64,000 nt of DNA from the NCBI GenBank assembly GCA_029242325.1, contig JAQWUD010000022.1, positions 1 through 64,000 of the forward strand, in the 5' to 3' direction. The stretch comes from Luminiphilus sp. (GTDB lineage Bacteria; Pseudomonadota; Gammaproteobacteria; Pseudomonadales; Halieaceae). Under the pieces are notes generated by a model, which was not told where the DNA came from, searched no databases, and saw nothing but the letters and a program-made list of their open reading frames with translations. Of this stretch, positions 47,484-59,817 are shown one piece after another; position 1 is the first letter of the stretch; each line of letters starts with the position of its first letter. The translations under genes and the position numbers were made by a program.

Positions 47484-47712
47484 GCCTTTCTCCTATTGGG
47501 GTAACTGCGTTTGCAGCAGCGCAAACTAGCGCGTAGTTTAGATTCCGTTTATTCATTTTCAAATAGAATGTTTTTCATATTTGCCATTCATAAGATAAAT
47601 ATAGGTGCATGCGGCCGCCCGCCGCATGCCTTTAAGTCCAGCGCATTTCCCAATAAACTCTCGCCCTTGCTCGATAACTGCTTAACGGGCGAGCTTCTGA
47701 GGAGAACAAGAC

Positions 47713-48195
47713 ATGAGCGAACCACTGGTGAGCATCATCATGGGTTCCCAATCGGATTGGGAGACCATGCGCGCTGCAACCGTTGTGTTGTCGGAACTGG
47801 GCATTCCTTACGAATCCCGCGTGGTGTCAGCACACCGCACACCCGACCGCCTTGTGAAGTTTGCCGAGGGGGCCGCCGCTCGTGGCATTAAAGTTGTCAT
47901 TGCGGGCGCGGGTGGCGCGGCCCATTTGGCAGGTATGGCGGCGTCGATGACGCATCTGCCGGTCATTGCCGTGCCCGTCTCCAGCAAACATCTGCAGGGA
48001 ATGGACAGCCTGCTCTCAATGGTTCAGATGCCTCGCGGCGTAGCGGTCGCCTGTCAAGCCATCGGCGAGCCCGGCGCCTACAACGCGGGGCTGCTCGCTG
48101 CGCAAATTCTGGCGACAGCTGATCCCGATTTATCAGCGGCAATTCAAGACTGGAGAGCCCGGCAAACCGACAGCGTCCCCGACGCCGCAGAATGA
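47713..48195 (+). CDS. purE: 5-(carboxyamino)imidazole ribonucleotide mutase
   Basis: [57 protein letters not shown]. Confidence 0.96.
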   Translation: MSEPLVSIIMGSQSDWETMRAATVVLSELGIPYESRVVSAHRTPDRLVKFAEGAAARGIKVVIAGAGGAAHLAGMAASMTHLPVIAVPVSSKHLQGMDSLLSMVQMPRGVAVACQAIGEPGAYNAGLLAAQILATADPDLSAAIQDWRARQTDSVPDAAE

Positions 48196-49310
48196 TGCGG
48201 ATTGCCATCGCCGGTTGCGGCCAACTAGCCCGAATGCTCGCTGTTGCGGGCTGGGAAATGGGCCATCAATTCGCCTTTATTGCCGACCGAGGGGAGAGTA
48301 CCGACTGTGTAGCCGGCTTGGGTGACGTCGTGCAACGGGATGAACACATGTCTGGCACAACACTGTTTGAGGCGCTGGGACAGCCGAATGTGGTGACTGT
48401 AGAAAAAGAGCACGTGCAGGTATCGATGCTTGAGGCATTGGCAGAATACTGTCGCGTGGCGCCCGGTCCAGAGGCGATTCGCACCTGTCAGCATCGAGGT
48501 AGGGAAAAGGCGCTCTTGCGATCACTCGACATTGCAACAGCGCCTTTCGAGCTTGTGGAGGATGCAGCCGAGCTGACCGCGGCAGTGAACACCTTGGGTT
48601 TCCCCGCTTACGTCAAGTCCTGTGAGCAAGGTTACGATGGCCAAAATCAGTGGCGCCTGCATGACACTGAATCGCTGGACCGGCTGGCGGCTGAAATGCA
48701 CGCGCTGCCCCCACTCGTTGTAGAAGGTGCAGTCGACTTCGATCGTGAGCTATCACTTATTGCCGTACGCTCAGTAAGCGGCGACGTTGCCACTTATCCG
48801 CTCTCGGAAAACCGACATCGCGAGGGTATTCTGCTCACGTCTGAAGTGCCAGCACCCAACGTGAAGGCTCACACGCTGAAACAGGCGGAACACATCGCCC
48901 ACACACTGTTGAGCCATTGGTCTTATGTTGGGGTGCTGTCGATCGAGTTGTTTGATGAAAATGGCGCATTGCGGGTTAACGAATTGGCCCCAAGAGTGCA
49001 TAACAGCGGCCATTGGTCTCAGGACTCAGGCGTCACGTCGCAGTTCAGCAATCATCTGAGGGCTATTACCGATGTCTTGCCGGGTGCCACTCAACCTGCC
49101 CGCCATTCCGGCATGATTAACCTGCTAGGCACGGAGCCACCGGCCGATCTGCTACAAACGAGGGACACGAATCTGCATTGGTATAACAAGTCGGTACGAA
49201 ATCGACGGAAAGTGGGCCACATTAACGTCCAGGCCGATGACCGCGCCCGTCTCAAACAACGCCTTACCGAAATTGAAGCAGTCCTCTACCCTTCGGATGA
49301 GGCACTCTAA
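48192..49310 (+). CDS. purK: 5-(carboxyamino)imidazole ribonucleotide synthase
   Basis: [55 protein letters not shown]; overlaps purE by 4 nt. Confidence 0.95.
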   Translation: MMRIAIAGCGQLARMLAVAGWEMGHQFAFIADRGESTDCVAGLGDVVQRDEHMSGTTLFEALGQPNVVTVEKEHVQVSMLEALAEYCRVAPGPEAIRTCQHRGREKALLRSLDIATAPFELVEDAAELTAAVNTLGFPAYVKSCEQGYDGQNQWRLHDTESLDRLAAEMHALPPLVVEGAVDFDRELSLIAVRSVSGDVATYPLSENRHREGILLTSEVPAPNVKAHTLKQAEHIAHTLLSHWSYVGVLSIELFDENGALRVNELAPRVHNSGHWSQDSGVTSQFSNHLRAITDVLPGATQPARHSGMINLLGTEPPADLLQTRDTNLHWYNKSVRNRRKVGHINVQADDRARLKQRLTEIEAVLYPSDEAL

Positions 49311-50734
49311 CCATCGCGCTTCTTCTGCCGCACTTTTTTTTCTGATTTTTTAATATGGCTCATCAAACGCCTGCGGCGCTCCACTTGCCGGTGGGTCAAT
49401 TTGTTGCGCTTGCCCGCATAGGGGTTTTCCCCAGACCGCATTTCGATACGAATCGGTGTGCCATGTAACTCCAACTCGCGGCGGAAAATCTTCTCCAGAT
49501 AGCGCTTATAGCTGGCCGGCAGTGCCTCGGTTTGGGTGCCATGCACAATCACAATAGGCGGGTTCTGACCACCCGCATGAGCGTAGCGCAGCTTCACACG
49601 CCGGCCATTGATCATTGGCGGAGGATGGCTCGCTACTGCATCCTCAAGTATCCGCGTCAATCTTGGCGTGCTGAGTGAGCGAGTTGCAGCGTCGTGGGCA
49701 CTATGGACTGAACCATACAGTTTCCCCACCCCAGAGCCGTGCAAAGCTGAAATAAAATGTATGTCGGCGTAGTCGATGAACTGAAGGCGACGCTTCAATT
49801 CCGAACGAATCCACTCGCGTTCGTCAGGCTCGATACCATCCCATTTATTCAATGCAATCACCAGCGCACGGCCTGCATCAATACACTGCCCCAGCAAATG
49901 CAGGTCCTGCTCGACGAGACCCTCATGCGCATCCATCGCCAGGATCACGACCTGTGCGTCGGCGATCGCCTTAAGCGTTTTCACAATGGAAAACTTCTCT
50001 ACCGCCTCCCGCACGTTCTTTCTCTTTCTCACGCCCGCAGTGTCAATCAGCGTGTAACGCCGACCGCGGCGCTCATAGTCAATGTACACGCTATCCCGCG
50101 TCGTACCGGGCTGATCATAAACGACCACTCGCTCCTCACCGAGCAATCGGTTAACCAACGTGGACTTGCCCACGTTAGGTCGACCTACAATCGCCACCCG
50201 AATGCCATCCTTGTCTGAACCGGATGCCTCAGGTGCCAGCTCCTGCTCCCAGGGCGAAAGCACCTGAGCAAGCAGTTTCCTCACACCGCGGTTATGGGCG
50301 GCCGCGATGCTATGAATATGCTCTACACCCAGCTGATAAAAATCGCTGGCGGCAATGTCCTCGCCTACACCATCGACCTTATTGACCACCAGATGGAACG
50401 GCTTGTTCTCGCTACGCAAATAGGAGACCAGTGCCTCGTCACCGCTATGCAAACCCGTGCGACCATCGACCAGCAACAACACCACGTCGGCTTCAGCAAT
50501 AGCGACCATTGATTGGTTCGCCATGGCTGCATTGATGCCCAATTCTTCACCTGAGATACCACCAGTATCAATCACAATGAAAGCGGTATCATCCAAACGG
50601 CCCTGACCGTACTGCCGGTCACGTGTAAGACCTGATAAATTAGCAACCAACGCATCGCGAGTCCGCGTCAACTGGTTGAACAGCGTGGATTTACCGACGT
50701 TAGGACGGCCCACCAAGGCGAGCACTGGCAGCAT
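49307..50734 (-). CDS. der: Ribosome biogenesis GTPase Der (EngA)
   Basis: Two G domains: [17 protein letters not shown] and [38 protein letters not shown]. Confidence 0.97.
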   Translation of the reverse strand: MLPVLALVGRPNVGKSTLFNQLTRTRDALVANLSGLTRDRQYGQGRLDDTAFIVIDTGGISGEELGINAAMANQSMVAIAEADVVLLLVDGRTGLHSGDEALVSYLRSENKPFHLVVNKVDGVGEDIAASDFYQLGVEHIHSIAAAHNRGVRKLLAQVLSPWEQELAPEASGSDKDGIRVAIVGRPNVGKSTLVNRLLGEERVVVYDQPGTTRDSVYIDYERRGRRYTLIDTAGVRKRKNVREAVEKFSIVKTLKAIADAQVVILAMDAHEGLVEQDLHLLGQCIDAGRALVIALNKWDGIEPDEREWIRSELKRRLQFIDYADIHFISALHGSGVGKLYGSVHSAHDAATRSLSTPRLTRILEDAVASHPPPMINGRRVKLRYAHAGGQNPPIVIVHGTQTEALPASYKRYLEKIFRRELELHGTPIRIEMRSGENPYAGKRNKLTHRQVERRRRLMSHIKKSEKKVRQKKRDG

Positions 50735-50737
50735 GAT

Positions 50738-51913
50738 TCAGTTACGCGCTTCGACGTCGTAAGCTTTCAACGCGCCGTCATTAGAATAGACGTACAAGCG
50801 GTTCCCGCTGACGATTATGTCGGCACGGGCCCCTGCAGAGTCCACTTTCGTTCTCCCGACAATATCGCCATCCACCTGCGAGAGTAGGTGGATGTACCCC
50901 TCGAAATCAACTACTGCGACATAGCTGCTGACAGGAGTCGGTCGGGACAACTCGCGAAAACCCAGATCAATATTTTGCCAGCGTACGCCTTGCCCGTTGC
51001 GTAAAAAAGCACTGACGGTGCCGTCATCATCTGCCACATAAACATTGCCGAAACCGACCCCCACTCCGGACACTGACGACACGTTTCGCTGCCACAATCG
51101 ACGGCCAGACCGAGTATCGATCGCCGCAACTCGGCCCTGATAACTGGCCACATAGAGTTCGGTTCCCTGCAACGCCATCGAACCATCGATATCCACTATT
51201 CTCTCGATTTCTGACGTTCCCTGTGGGATCGCCACTCTGACCTCCCACGCTACATTGCCCGAACGCAGATTAACGGCCACTACCTTGCCATCTGCGAAGC
51301 CCGCAACTGCGTTGTCGCCTAGAATCATCGGTGTACCGGTACCTCTCAACGTGAGGACGGGCACGTCGCTGCTATAAGTCCAGCGAGCTTCTCCCGTGTC
51401 GTAATCAAACCCCATGAGCTTGCCATCATAGCTTTGTGCCACGACATACCGCCCGTCTCCCTGCGGCGCGGAGAGCACTTCACCGCTCACAGCCGCACGC
51501 CACACCTCGTTACCGTCGGTGGCTGAAAGTCGCATCACCAATCCCTCGGACGTTCCGACGAAAATGGACCCCTTGTGATGTGAAACACCCCCAGACAGGG
51601 CGATATCCAGATCACGCTTCCAGCGCACACGTCCCGCGTCTGCATCGATCGCTGCAACTTCACCCTCAGCTGAGGCAACGTATAGTGTGTCATCAACCAG
51701 AACCGGGTTGATCTTGTAGAGCCCCTCACCCTGGCCATCTCCGACACCCCGAGACCACCGGCTTTTAATCTTTACTTGCTCATCAATCTTCTGCAGTTCC
51801 ACGGGTTCGCGCGGATCAAAGTCGTCGTCGCTGAACCAGCCGGTAATCGTGCTGCAGCCCGCACTCGACAACAGAGCGGCCAGCAAAAATGGGCGGCTGA
51901 ATATACTCATCAA
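50738..51913 (-). CDS. bamB: Outer membrane assembly lipoprotein BamB
   Basis: Lipobox LLSSAGC; PQQ-like repeats (YVASAEGEVAAIDADAGRVRWKRDL); conserved synteny. Confidence 0.93.
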   Translation of the reverse strand: MMSIFSRPFLLAALLSSAGCSTITGWFSDDDFDPREPVELQKIDEQVKIKSRWSRGVGDGQGEGLYKINPVLVDDTLYVASAEGEVAAIDADAGRVRWKRDLDIALSGGVSHHKGSIFVGTSEGLVMRLSATDGNEVWRAAVSGEVLSAPQGDGRYVVAQSYDGKLMGFDYDTGEARWTYSSDVPVLTLRGTGTPMILGDNAVAGFADGKVVAVNLRSGNVAWEVRVAIPQGTSEIERIVDIDGSMALQGTELYVASYQGRVAAIDTRSGRRLWQRNVSSVSGVGVGFGNVYVADDDGTVSAFLRNGQGVRWQNIDLGFRELSRPTPVSSYVAVVDFEGYIHLLSQVDGDIVGRTKVDSAGARADIIVSGNRLYVYSNDGALKAYDVEARN

Positions 51914-52578
51914 CCCGTTTCTCCGATTGCTTGGGTTGGCGACAAGCGACTTTCGAGGCTGCGCACTTTAGTATCGAGCGCCAAACTGATCTGGCCCAGA
52001 TCCGACGCCGCGTCACGACCCTCCCGGTAAGCGCTCAAGGCCTCACTTTCTCTGCCCGCCGCAAGATGAATATCGCCCTGCGCCTGAGAAAACGCCACAG
52101 GGTAAGCAGCACTGCCTTGTTCCAGTATGGCAAGAGCCTCCGCTTCATTACCCTGAGCCGCGAGTACACGCGCCAGTCGCAATTGAATCAATTGTCCAAT
52201 ATCCGAGCGGGAATCTCCCGCGCCGAGCGCCCACCTCAGAGCCGATTCGGCCGCTTCAAGATCATTCGTTTCCACCGCGACTTTGGCTTCGAACACCGCC
52301 GCAAAGCGCGCATACGTTGACCCACCATGCTGGGATTTGAGCTCCGATGCCAGATCGAAAATCCGCTCCGGATCATTCCCTTCAGACTGCACTGCCAGCA
52401 TCTCAGTAAAAAGGTCTGACGCCGCATCAATCTGCGTGGCGCTGTAACCCTGATACTGCTGCCAGCCCACTGTGCCCAGTACCGCAACCACCACCGCCGC
52501 CACAATACCTTTGCCATTTTCGTCCCACCAACGCTTGAGGGCTTCGATATCGGCCTCGTCCTGCATATGGTCTGCCAC
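51910..52578 (-). CDS. yfgM: YfgM-like ancillary SecYEG translocon subunit (TPR)
   Basis: LKRWWDENGKGIVAAVVVAVLGTVGWQQYQ; synteny with hisS and bamB. Confidence 0.9.
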   Translation of the reverse strand: MADHMQDEADIEALKRWWDENGKGIVAAVVVAVLGTVGWQQYQGYSATQIDAASDLFTEMLAVQSEGNDPERIFDLASELKSQHGGSTYARFAAVFEAKVAVETNDLEAAESALRWALGAGDSRSDIGQLIQLRLARVLAAQGNEAEALAILEQGSAAYPVAFSQAQGDIHLAAGRESEALSAYREGRDAASDLGQISLALDTKVRSLESRLSPTQAIGETG

Positions 52579-52605
52579 GCGTTACTCCTTTTAAAAGCAC
52601 TTACA

Positions 52606-53886
52606 TCAAGCGCCGTATGCTTCCACTAAATAGTCTGTAAGAAACGCCGGCAGATCCGAATCGTCAATGGTACGTTGCTCAGCATCTGCCCGCAGGGGCT
52701 TTAGCGTCACTTTATTTGCAGCGACCTCTGCCTCGCCGTAGACCAGCGCCCAAGCAGCGCCGCTTTTGTCCGCACGCTTGAACTGACTTTTGAAGCTACC
52801 ACCACCCAAATGTTGCACAACATCAAGCTCAGGAAACTGATCGCGCAACCAGTCCACCCTCGACAACGCGTGTCGAAAAGCGGCTTCGTCCGCCGTGACG
52901 ACATACAGGTCGGCCGGGGACGAGACTTTAATATCCAGCGCTTGCATGAGCAAGATCAGACGCTCAAGCCCGATCGCGAAACCAGCAGCGGGTGTGTCCC
53001 TGCCACCAAAGGTCGCAACAAGCCCGTCATAACGTCCACCACCGCATACCGTGCCCTGCGCCCCCAGGTGCTCAGTGGTCCACTCAAAGACACATTTATT
53101 GTAATAATCTAGGCCTCGGACCAGCCTGGGATTTACGCGGTAGGGGATTCGCAGCTCTTCAAGATAGGTCAATAATCGGTCAAATTCTGATCGGCTCTCC
53201 GCATCCAGATAGTCTTTCAGCACTGGCGCAGCATCGAGCACCTTCTGGGTTTCGGCGTTCTTGCTGTCCAAAATGCGCAGTGGATTAGTGTCTAAACGAC
53301 GCTGACTGTCGGGATCCAGTTGCTCCCGACAGGTCGAAAGGTAGCTAACGAGGGCTTCCCGATAGCGCGCACGATCTGGTGCAGAGCCGATGTTGTTAAT
53401 TTCCAGCGTCAAGGCATCGTCGATCCCCAATCGCCGCCAAAGCTGCCGACTCAGAGCAATGAGTTCTGCATCCTGATCCGGGGTGGCTACGCCAAACGAC
53501 TCTACACCGAGCTGATGAAACTGCCGCTGACGACCTTTTTGTGGCCGTTCGTAGCGAAACATCGGACCCGCGTACCAAAAGCGCTGAGGGGTTTGTGCAA
53601 GATTGTGCTGCACCACCGCCCTCACGCAGCCCGCTGTGCCCTCGGGTCGCAGCGTCATGCTTTCATCGTTACGATCCGCAAAGCTGTACATTTCTTTCTC
53701 AACGATATCGGTGACCTCACCGATTGAGCGCGCAAATAGATGAGTGGTTTCAATAATCGGCAAACGAATTTCTTCGTAGCCATAGCCCGATAAAATCTCC
53801 GTGGCGGCCGACTCCATCGACTGCCAAAGGGGTGTCTGCTCTGGCAAGATGTCGACCATCCCGCGTATCGCTCGAAAAGTAGTCAT
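52606..53886 (-). CDS. hisS: Histidyl-tRNA synthetase
   Basis: AIRGMVDILPEQTPLWQ, RPEGTAGCVRAV, RYERPQKGRQRQFHQLGVE, LVRGLDYYNKCVFEW. Confidence 0.97.
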   Translation of the reverse strand: MTTFRAIRGMVDILPEQTPLWQSMESAATEILSGYGYEEIRLPIIETTHLFARSIGEVTDIVEKEMYSFADRNDESMTLRPEGTAGCVRAVVQHNLAQTPQRFWYAGPMFRYERPQKGRQRQFHQLGVESFGVATPDQDAELIALSRQLWRRLGIDDALTLEINNIGSAPDRARYREALVSYLSTCREQLDPDSQRRLDTNPLRILDSKNAETQKVLDAAPVLKDYLDAESRSEFDRLLTYLEELRIPYRVNPRLVRGLDYYNKCVFEWTTEHLGAQGTVCGGGRYDGLVATFGGRDTPAAGFAIGLERLILLMQALDIKVSSPADLYVVTADEAAFRHALSRVDWLRDQFPELDVVQHLGGGSFKSQFKRADKSGAAWALVYGEAEVAANKVTLKPLRADAEQRTIDDSDLPAFLTDYLVEAYGA

Positions 53887-53893
53887 CGCTCAA

Positions 53894-55027
53894 TCAGTGG
53901 GTGCTGGAGATGATATTGGCATCTCTCTCGATGCGCGCGGTCTCGATGGCCTCGGCGCGATTGCGAATCACAGATTCCAGATGATCAACAAAATCCTGAT
54001 TGTTCACCTTGTGATCCGGCTCTCCCGCAATATAGATAAGATTATTGGGTGTAGCACCTGTTAGCCCCACGTCAGCCTCTCTGGCCTCACCGGGCCCATT
54101 GACGATACAGCCAATGACCGCCACGTCCATGGGCGTGCGAACGTCATCCAGCCGGTTCTCCAGTTCATTCATCGTGCTGATCACATCGAAGTTCTGGCGC
54201 GAACAGCTGGGGCAAGCAATAAAGTTGATGCCGTTGGCCCTCAACTTGAGGCTCTTCAGAATTTCGAAACCTACTTTCACTTCCTCTACCGGATCTGCGG
54301 CTAACGATACGCGAATGGTATCGCCGATGCCGTCCATCAGAAGCATACCCAACCCCACTGCCGACTTAACTGTGCCTCCCCGCAGGCCTCCAGCCTCTGT
54401 AATGCCGAGATGCAATGGTTGCTCAATTTGAGTCGCCAGTTTGCGGTAGGCCTCAACGGCCATAAACACCTGAGAGGCTTTCACACTCACTTTGAAATCC
54501 TGAAAGTCATGCCGGTCAAGGATGTCGACATTTCGCAATGCGGATTCAACGAGCGCATCCGCGTTGGGCTCCGGGTACTTCCGCAGTAAATCTTTACCAA
54601 GCGATCCCGCGTTGACGCCGATGCGGATAGGAATACCGCGACCCTGACAGGCCGCGATCACCTCTTTGACCTTGGATTCGCGCCCAATGTTGCCCGGATT
54701 GATTCTCAGGCAATCGACCCCGTACTCCGCTACTTTCAGAGCAATCTTGTGATCGAAGTGAATATCGGCCACCACCGGTAGCCCAGCGCGCGGCCTGATT
54801 TCCCGAAATGCCTCTGCGGCCTCCATGCTCGGAACAGAGACTCTAACCAGATCGGCACCCGCCGCCGCGACCGCCTGTATCTGGGCGACGGTCGCATCCA
54901 CGTCACAAGTCTCTGTATTGGTCATGCTCTGAACGGCTATCGGCGCGTTGCCACCGATCGGGACTCCACCGACATGAATTTGTCTGCTGTTACGACGCTG
55001 TATTGGCGAAGGCTGGCTCATGGACAC
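53894..55027 (-). CDS. ispG: 4-hydroxy-3-methylbut-2-en-1-yl diphosphate synthase
   Basis: [63 protein letters not shown]. Confidence 0.97.
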   Translation of the reverse strand: MSMSQPSPIQRRNSRQIHVGGVPIGGNAPIAVQSMTNTETCDVDATVAQIQAVAAAGADLVRVSVPSMEAAEAFREIRPRAGLPVVADIHFDHKIALKVAEYGVDCLRINPGNIGRESKVKEVIAACQGRGIPIRIGVNAGSLGKDLLRKYPEPNADALVESALRNVDILDRHDFQDFKVSVKASQVFMAVEAYRKLATQIEQPLHLGITEAGGLRGGTVKSAVGLGMLLMDGIGDTIRVSLAADPVEEVKVGFEILKSLKLRANGINFIACPSCSRQNFDVISTMNELENRLDDVRTPMDVAVIGCIVNGPGEAREADVGLTGATPNNLIYIAGEPDHKVNNQDFVDHLESVIRNRAEAIETARIERDANIISSTH

Positions 55028-55063
55028 TGTCCCCCTGCTCCCGGTCCTTCAACCGAGCGCTGA

Positions 55064-55879
55064 TTATCGACTCTGACGCTCCATCCGCGACCTGTATTCG
55101 ACTGAATTCGGATACAGGTCGCGCAATGCCGATTCATAACTGCTAAGCGCTTCCCGGTCGCCTGATGCATCGGCGATTTCGAGACCCAGCAGCAGCCCCC
55201 GCGGCGATTGCTGTGGAGAGCGCTTCCTGTAGGCCACATAATACCTTTTGGCTTCGTCAGTATCACCCGCTTCTAATCGAAGGTAACCCATTTCAAGCAT
55301 TGCCGCGGAATTCCCCTCATCCATAGACAATGTGCGGGTAAAAGCCGCCTCCGCCGCTTGCTTTTGACCGAGCTGCAATTGACATAACCCGAGGTTCACA
55401 AACGCCATGGGGCGGCCACTGTATAGCGCATCCTCGGTCACCCGTTGAAATTCTCGTTGAGCCGCTTCATAACGGCCCCGCGAGTAGAGAAACGCGGCGT
55501 AATTGTTGCGTGCGCGCGTCAGCGCTGGACGGGTTTCAAGCGCCAACCGAAACTGCTGCTCCGCAAGCTCAAATTCACCCATACTTTGATACACCAAGGC
55601 GAAACCTTCGAACACTTCCGGGTTATAAGGGTCAATTTCCTGAGCCAACTGAAGGTTGCGTTTGGCATTATCCCAATCACCCACACCAATATATTGCCGG
55701 GCCAATGCCACACGCTTGTCCAGCGTAGCCTCTGGGTCAGCCGTCATGGACGCGCCGCCACTATACTCCGTAACACAGCTGGTCAGAAGACTGACGGTAA
55801 GTGACATGATCAACAAGAGACCCTTCGAGGATTGAATCCGGTAGCGATAGCGCAGCAGTATCCTCATCCCTTTCGTCAT
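55064..55879 (-). CDS. pilW: Type IV pilus biogenesis/stability TPR lipoprotein PilF/PilW
   Basis: Lipobox LLTSC; TPRs ([53 protein letters not shown]); synteny with rlmN and ispG. Confidence 0.88.
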   Translation of the reverse strand: MTKGMRILLRYRYRIQSSKGLLLIMSLTVSLLTSCVTEYSGGASMTADPEATLDKRVALARQYIGVGDWDNAKRNLQLAQEIDPYNPEVFEGFALVYQSMGEFELAEQQFRLALETRPALTRARNNYAAFLYSRGRYEAAQREFQRVTEDALYSGRPMAFVNLGLCQLQLGQKQAAEAAFTRTLSMDEGNSAAMLEMGYLRLEAGDTDEAKRYYVAYRKRSPQQSPRGLLLGLEIADASGDREALSSYESALRDLYPNSVEYRSRMERQSR

Positions 55880-57036
55880 TCTTGCGATTGCAATAGGCCC
55901 TGTTCGTGGCGGCCGGCCTGATAGCGGGCAGATCGTCGGGTCCGATCGACCACCTCACCGACCAACTGTCCGCAAGCGGCATCGATGTCATCACCTCGGG
56001 TCGTTCTAACCGTCACTACAAACCCGGCATCAGTCAAAACCTGCCAGAAGCGGCTCACGGCATTGCCACTGGGACGCGTATAGCCAGAGTTGGGAAAATC
56101 GTTAAAGGGAATGAGATTGATCTTGCAGGGATAGTCGCGAAGCAGTTGGGCAAGCTCGGTAGCTTGTTCCACGCTGTCGTTCACGCCGGCCAACAAGGTG
56201 TACTCAATCGTCACTACCCGCTTTTTATCCGTTTGCGCGTCAAGATACGCTCGCGCCGATTCAAGCAGCCTAGAGATCGGGTATTTGCGATTGATGGGCA
56301 CTATCTCATTTCGTAACGCATCGTTGGGCGCGTGCAGAGACACCGCCAGACTGACATCGGTCCATTCCGCCAGTCGATCCAGCGCCGGGACAACGCCCGA
56401 AGTGGAAAGGGTCACCTTCCTTTTAGAGAGACCGTAAGCGAGATCATCACACATGAGGCTCATCGCAGAGACCACGTTGTCAAAGTTGAGCAGGGGCTCG
56501 CCCATCCCCATCATGACCACATTGGTGACCACTCGACCCTTACCTGATTGCCAAGCATCGTAGGAATCAATTGCCAACCACACTTGGCCAATGATTTCAG
56601 CTGCCGTCAGGTCGCGCTGAAACCCCTGCTTGCCTGTGGAGCAAAAAGTACAGTCTAGGCTACAGCCGACTTGTGATGAGACGCATAAAGTAGCCCGGTC
56701 GCCCTCTGGAATCAGCACTGCTTCAACCAGGCTGCCCCCTTCGACAGAGATGGCCCATTTGCGCGTGCCATCTTGAGAGTCTTGCTGCTCGGCAATGTGG
56801 GGCGGCGTAATTTCAGCGATGCGATCGAGTTGCTCTCGGAGAGATTGGCTCAGGTCGGTCATCTGGGAAAAATCCCTGACACCACGATGATGAATCCACT
56901 TCATGACCTGCTGAGCACGAAAGCGTTTCTCTCCCAAATCGAGAAAGAATAACTCAAGCTGCGCTCGCGTCAGGCCGAGCAGATTGACGCGATCTACCGC
57001 AGTATCCGCGACAATGACCTGACCAGACGCGTTCAT
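55876..57036 (-). CDS. rlmN: 23S rRNA (adenine2503-C2)-methyltransferase
   Basis: Radical-SAM [41 protein letters not shown]. Confidence 0.96.
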   Translation of the reverse strand: MNASGQVIVADTAVDRVNLLGLTRAQLELFFLDLGEKRFRAQQVMKWIHHRGVRDFSQMTDLSQSLREQLDRIAEITPPHIAEQQDSQDGTRKWAISVEGGSLVEAVLIPEGDRATLCVSSQVGCSLDCTFCSTGKQGFQRDLTAAEIIGQVWLAIDSYDAWQSGKGRVVTNVVMMGMGEPLLNFDNVVSAMSLMCDDLAYGLSKRKVTLSTSGVVPALDRLAEWTDVSLAVSLHAPNDALRNEIVPINRKYPISRLLESARAYLDAQTDKKRVVTIEYTLLAGVNDSVEQATELAQLLRDYPCKINLIPFNDFPNSGYTRPSGNAVSRFWQVLTDAGFVVTVRTTRGDDIDAACGQLVGEVVDRTRRSARYQAGRHEQGLLQSQE

Positions 57037-57057
57037 CGCATCAATGCACGCTGGTGC

Positions 57058-57483
57058 TCAGCGCGGGCAAATCTCGCTGGAGGCGAAGAAGTAGGCTATC
57101 TCGCGCTCAGCGGAAGCCGAGGAGTCGGATCCGTGCACCGCATTGGCATCTATCGACTGGGCGAAATCCGCTCGGATGGTTCCAGAGTCGGCTTCCTGAG
57201 GATTAGTGGCACCCATTAACTCGCGGTTAAGGACGATGGCACCCTCTCCCTCTACTACCTGCACGATAACGGGACCTGACGTCATAAAAGCCACCAAATC
57301 AGGATAAAAAGGGCGCTCTTTGTGCTCGGCGTAAAACCCACCGGCAACAGAATCAGAGAGGTGAAGCATTTTTGCTGCCACGACCGTCAAGCCGGCCTGC
57401 TCAAACCGACTGATAATTTGTCCAATCACATTCTTCCCTACCGCATCGGGCTTGATAATCGACAAGGTGCGCTCTACTGCCAT
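57058..57483 (-). CDS. ndk: Nucleoside diphosphate kinase
   Basis: [69 protein letters not shown]. Confidence 0.97.
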   Translation of the reverse strand: MAVERTLSIIKPDAVGKNVIGQIISRFEQAGLTVVAAKMLHLSDSVAGGFYAEHKERPFYPDLVAFMTSGPVIVQVVEGEGAIVLNRELMGATNPQEADSGTIRADFAQSIDANAVHGSDSSASAEREIAYFFASSEICPR

Positions 57484-57598
57484 GATGTGCTCCGGTCTTG
57501 TCCAAACGTATGGCGGACCGAGTGCCCGCGGCCGCGGAGTATACGGCGTTTACACTACAGTGTCATGGCAACTATGCCATGCAGGTCACGGGGTAAAG

Positions 57599-57937
57599 TC
57601 AGTGTCTCTCTGAGGCGTGGTTGATGGTGTATCGTGGAATTTCGACCACCAGATTGGCGACACCTATAACGGCCTGGCATGACAAGCGAGATTCTGGCTC
57701 CAAACCCCAAGCCTTGTCGAGATAGTCTTCCTCGAGCTCATCGGCCTCTTCGAGGGAGGCAAACCCCTCCCGCAAGATCACGTGACAGGTAGTACAGGCA
57801 CAGGACATTTCGCAGGCATGCTCAAGCTCAATATCGTTGCGCAAAAGCGCCTCACAAATACTCTCTCCCGGCTCCGCCTCCACGATGGCCCCATCTGGGC
57901 AAATTTCATGATGTGGCAGGACTACGATTTCTGTCAT
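57599..57937 (-). CDS. fdx: ISC-type [2Fe-2S] ferredoxin
   Basis: LEHACEMSCACTTCHVILREGFASLEEADELEEDYLDKAWGLEPESRLSCQA. Confidence 0.95.
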   Translation of the reverse strand: MTEIVVLPHHEICPDGAIVEAEPGESICEALLRNDIELEHACEMSCACTTCHVILREGFASLEEADELEEDYLDKAWGLEPESRLSCQAVIGVANLVVEIPRYTINHASERH

Positions 57938-57952
57938 CTCAAAACCTATAAC

Positions 57953-59815
57953 TCACGCGTCTTCCGCGCCCAAATCGGTGATTAATACACCCTGCAGTGC
58001 GATCTGAATACTCCGATTCATGCGCCTTGCAGCGAATGCCTCGCTGGCACGCCCCAGCGCCTCGGTTAACGCTCTGATTTGCTCAGGATCGGTGTCAGTC
58101 AGAGCCGATTGCAGGGTAAGCATGCCTCCCTCCAGCTCCGAGCGCTGGTCGGGATTCAACAAATCACCATCCTTGGCGATTGCTGCATGTAGCCCCACGA
58201 CCAGAGATTCACCCTCCAGACGCGCCTCTCCCAACTTGCGCGCCAGCATGTCCTCGCTGGCATGCTCATAGCTGGCCTTCAGCATATCGGTGATCTGACT
58301 CTCATCGAGACCAAAAGCCGGTTTCACCACCACTTCACTGCTCGCGCCCGTCTCTTGCTCAACAGCGGCCACCTCCAGAATGCCATCTGCATCGACGCGG
58401 AAAGTGACCTCAATACGCGCGGCACCCGCCACCATCGGGGGGATACCCGTCAGTTCGAATTGAGCCAGCGAGCGACAATCCTCCACCCGCTCACGCTCAC
58501 CCTGCACTACGTGCACAACCAGTCCCGTTTGACCGTCTCGGGCCGTCGTAAATTCCTGCGCGAGCGCTACCGGTATGGTGCTGTTACGATCAATGATCCG
58601 CTCGACCAATCCTCCATAGGTTTCAAGCCCCAGCGAGAGCGGGATCACATCCAGCAATAAGGCTTCGTCCGCTGCCCGATTGCCCACCAATACGTCAGCT
58701 TGCTTGGCTGCCCCCATTGCCACCACCTGATCAGGGTCCAATGTGCACAGAGGATCACAGCCAAAGCATTCGGCGACTGCATGTCGGACCAAGGGCGTTC
58801 GCGTCGACCCGCCCACCAGGACCACGCGATCTAAACTTTCGACACCCGCGTCCTTCAGCGTATCTCGGCATGCGCTGAGGGTTCTCCCAACAAACGGAGT
58901 AATGACTTGCTCAAGCTCTGAACGCGACAATGTCAACTCTGAAGACGACATTGCAAGCGCACTGCAGTCGATCGTCGCCTGCTCATCCGTGCTGAGCATT
59001 TCTTTCGCCTGCCGTGCGCACTCCAGTAAGCGTCGTCTTTGTCCGGGTGTTGGATCACTCAAATGCAACCGCTCAAGCCACAAGTCAACGATGGCTTTAT
59101 CAAAATCATCGCCCCCCAGCGCACTGTCGCCACCAGTGGCCAGCACTTCAAACAGGCCCCGGCTCATGCGCAGAATGGAGATATCAAACGTGCCCCCGCC
59201 CAAATCGTAAACAGCAAGCAGTGAAGCTTCCTCAGCCGCTTCATCCAGACCATAGGCAACCGCTGCCGCAGTGGGTTCATTGAGCAGCCTGAGAACCTTT
59301 ACCCCTGCCAGCTCCGCCGCTTGCCGCGTCGCCTGCCGCTGGGCATCATCAAAATAAGCGGGAACTGTGATCACGGCGCCCACCATATGCTCATCTGAGT
59401 GTGCCTGAGCGCGCGACCTGAGTTCTATCAGCAGTTGTGCCGCGACTTCTACGGGCGTCTTCTGCCCCGCATCGGTCTCGAATGCCAGACCGTGCTGGGT
59501 CAGTGCGACATAGGGGTCATCGTTGAACTCTGCTCGAGCGCGGCCCAGCATGCGCTTGGCGGAGGCAACAGTATTATGCGGCTCCGCAACTGCGAAGGCC
59601 TCGGCTTTGCCTCCCACCTCACTTTTGCCGTCACCGTAATAAACCACTGAAGGCAGAGATGCTCTGCCGTCTTCATCCATTAAAACCTGCACTACCTCGC
59701 CATCAAAATGCGCGACCAGACTGTTCGTGGTACCCAAATCTATGCCCACCGCATATCGGCGTGCGGCCGTTTGTTCAGCCTCAGCGCCAGGCTCGCTGAT
59801 CTGCATGAGCACCAT
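57953..59815 (-). CDS. hscA: Fe-S assembly chaperone HscA
   Basis: [20 protein letters not shown]; synteny; start trimmed to ATG at 59815, which overlaps the hscB stop. Confidence 0.95.
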   Translation of the reverse strand: MVLMQISEPGAEAEQTAARRYAVGIDLGTTNSLVAHFDGEVVQVLMDEDGRASLPSVVYYGDGKSEVGGKAEAFAVAEPHNTVASAKRMLGRARAEFNDDPYVALTQHGLAFETDAGQKTPVEVAAQLLIELRSRAQAHSDEHMVGAVITVPAYFDDAQRQATRQAAELAGVKVLRLLNEPTAAAVAYGLDEAAEEASLLAVYDLGGGTFDISILRMSRGLFEVLATGGDSALGGDDFDKAIVDLWLERLHLSDPTPGQRRRLLECARQAKEMLSTDEQATIDCSALAMSSSELTLSRSELEQVITPFVGRTLSACRDTLKDAGVESLDRVVLVGGSTRTPLVRHAVAECFGCDPLCTLDPDQVVAMGAAKQADVLVGNRAADEALLLDVIPLSLGLETYGGLVERIIDRNSTIPVALAQEFTTARDGQTGLVVHVVQGERERVEDCRSLAQFELTGIPPMVAGAARIEVTFRVDADGILEVAAVEQETGASSEVVVKPAFGLDESQITDMLKASYEHASEDMLARKLGEARLEGESLVVGLHAAIAKDGDLLNPDQRSELEGGMLTLQSALTDTDPEQIRALTEALGRASEAFAARRMNRSIQIALQGVLITDLGAEDA

Positions 59816-59817
59816 CG

